NCBI GenBank assembly: GCA_914767715.1
Contig: OU612075.1
Coordinates: 14,756,001 to 14,820,000, forward strand
DNA: 64,000 bases
DNA from: Membranipora membranacea
Taxonomy: Eukaryota > Bryozoa > Gymnolaemata > Cheilostomatida > Membraniporidae
Direction of reading: 5' to 3'
Shown: one piece after another, positions 55,629 to 64,000 of the stretch
Numbering within the stretch: the stretch's first letter is position 1
How the letters are laid out: each line of letters begins with the position of its first letter
Notes under the pieces: model-generated
Told to the model about the DNA's origin: nothing
Database searches by the model: none
Seen by the model: the letters and a program-made list of their open reading frames with translations, nothing else
Translations under genes and position numbers: made by a program

Positions 55629-58600
55629 ATTGTGAATGATTAGGATAATTTTAACATCACTTTTGTAAAATGGTCAAGGCAGTCACTTAACCATCCTGAA
55701 AGCTATTTATAACCAACTGAACATCAGAATCAGACAAGCAAAAGGAACCTTAACCAAATCAATTTACCCATTTTTAGGTATAGTTATTTTTGGAGTTGTC
55801 TGCTTACTCTCCTACTATCATAGGCGAGAACAAACATGAACTTATGCAGATGCCTTTAAATTTTGCCGCATCAAGCTAACAACACATAGAACTGACACTC
55901 ACTCATATTAAACCAACACTCACTCACAATAAACCAACAATATTTTGTGGACAAAATAACTCTGAGTAACCCTGTATTGATACAACAAGAAATCGATCTT
56001 AAATCATGAATTATTAATAATGTTTATATGCGGATCAGCCTTTCAATCGCCTGGCACATTGCTGCTCCTTGCATTGATGTTAGATTTTCTTTACTTTCTC
56101 AATCAACGTAACTCAACTCTTCTTATTTATCAGCCCACTGCTCCTGACAGATGCAACATTCTCTAGCTTATACCCCTATTCTTACATCATTTACAATACA
56201 GTAGTATAGATGGATAACAGCTAACATGTTTGTTGATTTCATCGGTGGTCCTACATCATATAAATCGTTACAATTTAAACCTTTCGGTAAATGTTTGGTA
56301 TTAGGGTGTGGGCACTTAATTACTCTCTTGTATAAGACAGTCATATGTACTGTATAGGTGAACAAACCAAATCTTATTCTGTCTACCCATTAGAGGCAGA
56401 TAAGCTTACTCGTAATTCTGGGATGTTTATTTCCTGGGGGTTCCTTGGCGTCTTTTATCTTACTGGTATTCACTGTGTTGAAACTTGAGACTATGATGTT
56501 GGTGTGTGAGCAAGTTCCTTGATTAATTTTTAATGAGAGTGTGAAATTAAGCTGCTGCAAACCGGGATATATACCGAGCTACTTTCCCGGAGGTTGGCCT
56601 ACCGCATGAAACTAGGATTCTTGATATATTAACTGCCGGCACTGAAACTTAGCTTAGCCCAGAACCCATACCAGCAATGTGTATCGTATCTGATAGAAGA
56701 CATAGATATTACAAATTAGTCAGGCAGCCATGGATTAGTTTAGATTTGCTAATATCTAAATCAGGCAGCACTTACTCAATATTACCATAACTTAATTATT
56801 ATAGAGTTTGTAATGGACCCAAAATAATTATTTGTTCTAGACCAGATTTTAAGATCACTTGAAAGCTATTTAGGCTAAAGGCAGTAGCAAGACAATTATT
56901 TATCTAGATACAAATTGAGCTATTAAAAAATCAATTTCTGCTGCGGGCCACTCCCATACTATTTGATATAACTGTTTTCGTAGCTTTGAATGCACACGAC
57001 TTTATTCAATCATCAGAGTGTCTCTTGGTAATTGATATTACATCCGTTCTGGGGTATCAATGTCTTGAAATCAATTTTCTCTGCAAAATAGTGACCTCCA
57101 ACGCCTCTAGATTATACGATACAATCCAAAGCATCTTAGTTGTAAACAAATCCGGTTAGCAGACGGGTCTGATGGAAAGGGAAAAGATGGTACTTGTCAT
57201 TAAAGTGTCACTAGGTGCCACAGAAGGAAGTTACTGCAAACCATGTAGTAAAGTCCTGGCAATTTTGCGATAGCAGTGCTGATTTATAAATCAATGACAC
57301 CACCTTTCATATCCTACCCACTATGCGGGGGGGGGGGGGGGTTTCAATCCATAATTGATTATCGTAATTAATAAGCAGAAAAGTTTATTCATAAGTGACA
57401 AAAAAATGTCAGGTCTACTTGTATTTTAAGATTTCACATTTTATTCATCGAGTCACGCACAAAACATCTACATTGTCCTGAGTAAGAAGGCTTTCTAAGG
57501 GATAAAAATCGTTCAAGCTGTTGTATTTACATAGGGAATGTATAACATCATTACCTCAAATATACTCTAAATCACTTTGTATAGTACTTAACCTGGAGGG
57601 CTTGACACGCTGTATTCAGCAGCTCTCCCTGGGCTCATTAACCATACAAAGCTACTCATTCAGTGCATCTTAAAAAAGTAAGGTATTCCGGAGGGAAAAG
57701 TTTGCCATTTTAAACATTCTAGGTATAGCTTAATTTAAAGCTAGCTTACATTTGTTCACACACTTTACTCTGCTTAGATTTCCATCTCTGTTAGGCAAAG
57801 TTAAGTTATAGCTAACATAAGGTCCCCCCCCCCCCTTATTAGCAAAGCTAAACTCTAGCTAATCCCTATCTACAGTGTCCGTTTCAAATTGCATACACAT
57901 TGCCATTCCATCTTTCCGGGTGGGGAGTAAGAGATTGAAGGCCCAGACTATCATACTGTAGTCAGTCTCTGGCTATACTCTCCTGTTGACCTGTCAATAT
58001 TAATCCAAGTGTGACCATTACAAATAAATACATTTGGGTCATCAATGAATAGTGTTAAATATATTTTCGTTCTTCATTGCCATTAGTGAAGACAGGGTTC
58101 ACATTTTGGAATGACTGTGTATTACATATGTGTGGTAAACTTCTTAAACTGATCAAATAAGATCATGTTTTACATTAGGTCCTGCACGGATAGTAAATAC
58201 CAATTGTTCATATATTATAAAGATTAGAATACTTTTAGAAAATTAATACTTCTGCATTCTGCTTGATTTAGAGGTTTTATGCAGCTATAGCTCATTTTCC
58301 ACCCACATGTTTTACCTCTAGCGCTTCTTCTGGCAGACAAAGGGTTCGTCTGACACTTAATGTGCAGATATTGTTATATTACAGATTCTTTGTAGTTGGT
58401 CAGTTTCTTGATTAGGCCGAATCAGTAGAAAACAAAAGGCGACAAATTTGACCGGTCATTAGTTGGCAATTAAAACAATAAGAAGCAGCAGAAATAGATG
58501 GATATTTTGTTTCCATTTTAATCACAGTCAAAGTGTCTGATATTCCTTCACATGCTGATCCTTGTTTAGGATAAAACAGCCACAATACAGCTCAATATTG

Positions 58601-61232
58601 TGCTAACTTGCAAACAGGTCTCTCCTTGCAACATCAGCTATTTCAGGCAAAAACAATAATTCTGATTCTATAGAGGGATACAGCTAACACTAAATGAATG
58701 CACTGCTAAGACAGAGGTCTCAATAATGATATCTTATGATAGTATGTTCCATAAAAAACAAATTGCCATTCCCATGAGGCCAGTTGAGGCATCTAGTAAT
58801 TGAATGCAAAGCAAACACAATTTATTATTCTCGATATATTTGTCTACCCATTGAAGATCAACGGGACTAAGATATTGAATAGGCAGCGAATTCAATACCC
58901 ATAAACTGATATGAAATTTTATAAATACTGTATTACCCCAACATATTGCCCCCAGATAGGTCTCCAATATATCTGAGCAAATACTGCCAAATAATATTAT
59001 CTATAGACCTACCTAAAACGGACATCAAGCGGGAGAGTTTGGTGGACTGTTAGTAGGATATATACAGTAGCCAGGTGACCTCTCTCCTCTGAATCAGTAC
59101 TGTTATAATAAGGATGGGTATATTTTCTAAGATTACACACAATCTTACACTTAGGTTATACTTGACTTCTGCTGTGACACTGTGGCAGCACCTTGGGCTG
59201 ACTCTGCTGTCGCTTGGTAAACACTACATCATTAATGTGACAGGTATATAACTGCTGCAGGGCTCATTAGTAATTAAGCTCTCTGGCAAACTGGTTTGGT
59301 TTAAGCTGCTTCATGTTATTTTAATCACAAGGATATTACCTGGTTCTGCTACTTAGAAGTAAGTACCGCAATACATCCTTCTGTTCAGAGAGAATTTTTA
59401 CAATTAGAAAAAGTATTTATTGGGTCACTTTTCGAATTTTAAAGCTGTCATGTTTATAACATTGCACTAACAATATGCATTTAACCAGCAAGCACATTAT
59501 GGTTATCTTTCTTGATGCTTTGGTGAAACTTTTTCCCTAAAAGTATATATCAATTCATGTGACAATAATGATATAGGAAAACCAATCCAGGGCTCTACAT
59601 GTTACAAACAATCGAGTCTGATTTAGATAACCTCAAACATAAGGCTCAACAGATGGCCATATCTAGATCATGAATATTTCAGAGCACCTATACCTGTACT
59701 TGTACTTTCTGTACTCTCAGGTGATTTAACTCGGAGACAACAACTATTATAAAGAGCGGCTCCATTACATTATATTATTAAATTGAGTTGCTGCCGTTCA
59801 TTATAGGTATAAAGAATCAATTTAGAGTTGAAAATGCGGCCTGGTCTTTGATTTTTGAGTCAGTACTTTAAGATGATTGTTTGAACTGGATTTTATTGAT
59901 TAAGACAGCAAACATAGTTTTCACCTTTTAATCAATGCATCATTTCATTATAAAACATTAAGCTTGTGTGCTTCTGGGATTTCGTTTCTGTTGGTACGTG
60001 ATGAGGCCTTGAATTTAAGGCTGAGCATATTATACAATATGCTGTGAGTAATAGTATAAAACCATACTCTCATTATGGAGTTTCTCTCTTTAGGAATGTC
60101 TCCTAATTTTCACGAGCATTTCCTCCCTTTGCCAACCAATGATGGATCGAAGAGCTAGCGCCTTGATCTGATGTCTCCTACATAAATATTTCAGATTTAT
60201 TTCACCAAACAGAAGTGGGTATTGTAACATTATTCAAAGCGGCATATATACTGAGTAAGGGCATCTATCTCTGGGCAGAAGCACCCAATTTATTGAAATA
60301 TTAGGTGAAATTAGCTAATTAAATAAATCATTACATTAGCTAGCTGATATTTGAATTCTGGGTGTAATTATTAATTAACTTATTTGCTGCTGTTTGACAG
60401 CATAATCAGAGCAGCATGTGCCTCTAAGTGGAATCTCATCAGGTTAATCACACCTATAGTAAATAATAGCCAGAAAACAACCTTGTATTATTATATAAAC
60501 TCACCAATATAGAAATTTATTTATTATTAGGGTATCAAGTCTAACTGATTATTAAATTAAAGTCCAAGACAGCTGGAGTTGAAACTATTTTAGGCTGCAG
60601 GTGAATTGGAGCTGATTTGAAAGAAATACAAGCATTGCAATCATGAAAAAATATATTAATAATAATCCACACCATGAATATGTTTATTTTATGTTTATGA
60701 TAAACACTAAATCATTAGCCCCGAATATCTTGTTATGCGGGTGGGTTGTAGACACCCCACCATAATAAGTGAGTCAATATTATCATTATTGTACGTATCT
60801 GTAGTAAAAAAAATTTTTTCTACACTCATGAAGCATCGTATAAACCTGGGAGATAAGAAATATTGGTGTAACTATCCTGGACTTCGCTTATCTGACCTTG
60901 CAGGCCTGCCCAAGAAATAATTATTCGGACAGTTTTCTTAGAATTTCTTGTTGCCTGGAGTTTGGCTCAATGCTAACTGCTGTAGGTTTACTTGACAGCA
61001 AAAAGTTTCAAAAGTTACTTGACTGCAGTGTACATAACAATATAAGCCTGCAGTCATAAAATACACTGAAAATTCATGTTTTCTGGGAAAATTGCCGCAG
61101 AAAATCGTGCATTTGTCTTCACATGTAGAGAAGTGCACACAACTTCCCATTCACTGTCTACTAGGCATGAAGGCTGTTTTTTAAATTACAAGTCAATGGC
61201 ACCGCTATTTAGTTACGTTTCAGGACGTTAGG
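55629..61232. other. Long gene-poor stretch
   Basis: About 5.6 kb of AT-rich DNA in which I find no exon with splice sites and codon continuity. It may be a long intron of the 51.5-55 kb gene, of the 61.4 kb gene, or of one gene spanning both. It carries a G15 run (57327-57341) and a C12 run (57824-57835). Confidence 0.4.
57327..57341. repeat. G15 homopolymer
   Basis: Fifteen G in a row in otherwise AT-rich DNA. Its length is uncertain by nature. A C12 run lies 0.5 kb downstream. Confidence 0.8.
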
Positions 61233-61282
61233 GGTAATTGTCCTAACCAACTGAGCTACCTACTAATCCCAGGGCTACGTTT
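61233..61282 (-). mobile_element. SINE head fragment
   Basis: On the - strand AGTAGGTAGCTCAGTTGGTTAG repeats the head of the SINE at 23661 (A box TAGCTCAGTTGG). No B box follows, so it is a truncated copy. Confidence 0.45.
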
Positions 61283-61360
61283 TTAAGATCTAAAACTTGA
61301 AATTGTATTGCAATGAAACTATTATAATCTGGGATGAGATAGGTCTCTAACAGCATATTC

Positions 61361-61434
61361 CTAGCCATGTCACCCGGCCCCGGGTTCTACCAAAACCAAA
61401 AACACCAAAACCCGTGGCCGGGTGACATGGCTAG
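61361..61434. repeat. Miniature hairpin with perfect 19-bp arms
   Basis: CTAGCCATGTCACCCGGCC (61361-61379) is mirrored exactly at 61416-61434 around a 36-base A/C-rich loop. The right end (..GGCTAG) directly abuts the next exon, so its last TAG can act as the splice acceptor. Confidence 0.75.
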
Positions 61435-61998
61435 CACATTCCATACACCATAAACAAGAAATTGTCAGAAAATTATTGGATAGAACATGCAACCTACTCT
61501 TGATGGCCTTCTATACTAGTATCGATGATTACTCTGAACATGTTATGGACTCACTCATTGATCTATTGTGTGAATCTGTGAAGTTTATGACAGATGTTGA
61601 GTAATAATAAGACAAGTTTATGTGTTATGTTTGTCTTACAGACTGCTAAGAGTTTCGTCATGTTAAGAGTTCTGAACGACATTAAGAAGGAGCTGTCAGA
61701 GCAGAGACAGGCTGCTAGGGAGAGACTAGAGGATTCTAATAATAACGATAAAGCTTCTCTATCACAGGTCAGTGTGTACTCATACTCATCCTTACCTGAC
61801 CTATCACCAAGCCTCATCACAAACTCTCTCTCGCTACAGTTGTCAAACAAGGAAGATAGTTCCTTTAAGTTCAACGCTAACACTACTAGGAAAACACAAG
61901 ATGGTGAAATCATTACTCACTCACTGCTCTACTTTACCAATGGTCTTCTTATCCCACCTCCTGAGTATTCAAGAAACGCTGAAGCAAACGAGGATGTT
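61435..61998 (+). CDS. Two exons of an unrecognised + strand gene
   Basis: Exon 61435-61577 reads HSIHHKQEIVRKLLDRTC, then NLLLMAFYTSIDDYSEHVMD and SLIDLLCES, an amphipathic helical pattern as in ARM/HEAT-like repeats. After a 64-base intron (donor GTGAAG, acceptor TTACAG), exon 61642-61998 (119 codons) reads TAKSFVMLRVLNDIKKELSE, a charged helix, then serine-rich sequence to ANEDV before a GTAAGA donor. A GTCAGT donor at 61768 gives a shorter form of the second exon. Without splicing, the first frame stops at DVE near 61604. The 5' boundary is uncertain (acceptor inside the hairpin end, or a later one). The earlier and later exons are not in view. I do not recognise the family. It may or may not belong to the gene at 51.5-55 kb. 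Confidence 0.5.
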
Positions 61999-62061
61999 GT
62001 AAGAATAATAAACTGGGACTACACAGTTTTTTGGGTAACTTTCCTATGGTTAGTCCATTGA

Positions 62062-64000
62062 CAAAGCGAGAAGATGCAAACTGCTCTGTGTTTTGAGATA
62101 TCAAAGGATGGTCAAACAGCTGAGAATCACCATAGGGTTGAGTCAGTAAACAAAATCACAACGACAACTTTATTAAGGCCTTTCAGGTTGCAACCGCTTA
62201 TATTTATTATCTGAACTCCAGCTTACCATAAGAAAAGTATGCTGTGGAGTTATTTTCCCTTGCAAAAAAGGAACGCAACTGCCAAATTAAAAACACTGAT
62301 TTGGTTACAGATTATTTGTCGAGATAACCACTTATAATTTTTCTGGAATCATCTTGCTCAGTAAAATTATACCTCATAGGTGATGTTGAGAGCGAGGTTA
62401 CCATAACATTCAACAATCATTGCGAGCCAATTTCATAACATTCCTTGTCGCATTTCCATCAGGGGCACGAAACATGATAAGGATTCTAGGGCTACTTTTG
62501 GTTCCAGCCAATCATCATAGTTTTCAAAACAGAACTGGTGTTGCTACAGGTTAATGATTTCAGGTATTCTCAAAATCATTTTTTTCCACCGAGGCCTCAA
62601 ACTTGAGTCCACTGCACCAGGTTTCAGAGGTAAAAAAATAACAAAAATGGATGAGAATTTCTATGGACATCACAACTTTCAACTCCTCTCAATGCGGAAT
62701 CAGAGAAGTTACTCTGTTAAACTAAAAGTCACAGCCATAAACAAAAACTGCTTCAGACGGACCTCAACTACATAGGATGAGAATTTACTGCAACTCTCAC
62801 AGAAACCATGGGGGTTTATAATGGAGTAGTTTTGCATGAATAAAAGAAAAATATTCAAAAATTTAGTGTGACACTCACTCCTTATATATGTACAAAAACT
62901 AGACAGCATATTTTACAATAAAGCTAATAATGTAGTATTAGATCTCTCAGTTCACTACCAGCAAAAAGTACAAAGTCTTCTGCAGACAGAGTGACACGCC
63001 TTTGAGTACAACCACTTACTCACAAGTTATTTATAATATATAAAGGGTGAAGAAGGTCATTGTGAGATCAGATGAAACATAACACAACACAACACCAGGC
63101 AGTCATTTCAGATTTGTATTCAGATCGGAAATGAGTTCCTTCTGATGATAACCGATCCATATTGTATCAATTGTTCATTAGTGAAGGATGGAAGTTGGCA
63201 TTATCTTTAGCTGTAACTATATAAACTGATATCAAGCTGCCATGATATTACAGAATAGGCCAAATCTGGTTAGATTTTGGGTCAATAACCTGTAATTTCC
63301 CACAGATTTATAACTAAGTAATTTCTCAGACCATCCTCTATTGTATATTGCCAGCACCCAACTGCTTTGGGCTGTCTTGTTGGGTAAGGGAGATCACCAT
63401 AACCCCATTCAACTGACTCCTCCATACATCCCATGTAAGAATCATGGGTGTGCAAAGTCCTTATATCCTCAACTCACATTGCATTCGGAAGGCAAAACTG
63501 TGGACGTGATTGCCTGTTTTCAATGGCCGATTTGCTACATCTTAGCAGTATTCACTGAAATGCATATGGTACTCGGTATTAGGGGTTGGTCCCCAATATT
63601 TCCGAAGATGACCCATTCTCCGGTGCCCGATGTTATTAAATAGGAGAGCCTGCACTTCTCTGAGTCCACCAAGACTGACAAAGATGAATTATGTTTTAAC
63701 CGCTTGACTATATTATATTCCCAGGTGCAGGCAGGGTAGTTAATAGGCTAAAACGTAGTCATGGTATGTGTGGCTTTTACTCTTGTGGTTATGGCAACTC
63801 AAGATGATTTTGATGGATCCTCAGTATCTTCGTAAGGTTTTTGGTCAATTTTCACGGTCCCTCCCTGTTATTCTCATAAATTTAAAGTTCAAAATAGGAG
63901 ACAATCAAAATTTGACTACTGAATCTTCGCACTAGGGTACAAGCAAATTAAATGGTAAGCAGTTTATAGCTGTTTACTTTGTATGATCTGCCTCTACTTA
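62062..64000. other. Repeat-bearing flank, no gene supported
   Basis: About 62795-62880 repeats family Y (see 7605-7680). A 73-codon frame at 62554-62775 just before it may be part of the same element. A 100-codon frame at 63341-63643 (PPYIPCKNHGCAKSLYPQL...) has a CxxxxC pair but no splice or family support. Later exons of the 61.4 kb gene could lie here, but I could not place them. Confidence 0.35.

Noticed and set aside
63341-63643. 100-codon + strand frame with CKNHGC
   Set aside because: It suggested a zinc-binding or transposon protein, but there is one isolated motif, no splice sites and no repeat partner in the window.

Overview
The window is nuclear DNA of an animal. Every recognised gene is split by GT-AG introns, introns and intergenic DNA are AT-rich, polyadenylation signals are AATAAA, and the clearest genes are a JIP3/JIP4 motor adaptor (a metazoan family), a RAMP4/SERP protein of the ER translocon, and CD225-type (dispanin/IFITM superfamily) membrane proteins. 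Compact introns, short intergenic distances and many small inverted-repeat and tRNA-derived repeats suit an invertebrate. A sponge or another early-branching metazoan is my best guess, but the sequence does not settle it.

Layout. 0-4 kb: a hairpin repeat, then a complete three-exon RAMP4 gene on the + strand. 6-19 kb: a CD225-like cluster. A partial copy (C) and a longer gene (B) lie on the - strand, and a complete six-exon gene (A) lies on the + strand, head-to-head with B. The A/B interval is split by a 2.3-kb terminal-inverted-repeat element flanked by a 10-bp direct repeat. 19-29.7 kb: mostly repeats, including a 1.36-kb hairpin bounded by TTAA, tRNA-headed SINEs, a dispersed repeat family (X), a LINE fragment and an LTR-like promoter patch. 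29.7-50.6 kb: a JIP3/4 gene of 28 coding exons (1125 residues reconstructed) with RH1, coiled coil/JNK-docking, leucine-zipper, RH2 and C-terminal WD40-like parts. An internal alternative last exon would make a 497-residue form without the WD40-like part. Its last intron carries an antisense 142-codon open frame. 51.5-55 kb: a gene of unknown function with a very basic segment. 55-61.4 kb: one SINE and no gene I can support. 61.4-62 kb: two exons of another unrecognised + strand gene. 62-64 kb: repeats only.

The genes show no operon-like link. RAMP4 acts at the ER translocon and JIP3/4 joins JNK signalling to kinesin/dynein transport. The CD225 cluster is a local duplication whose members share an exon plan: an N-terminal exon, an exon with the first hydrophobic segment and conserved loop, then an exon that finishes the second membrane segment and starts a glycosylation-prone C-terminal domain. 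The observations I rate highest are the CD225 cluster with its apparently split divergent promoter, the alternative JIP last exon, and the TTAA-bounded hairpin.
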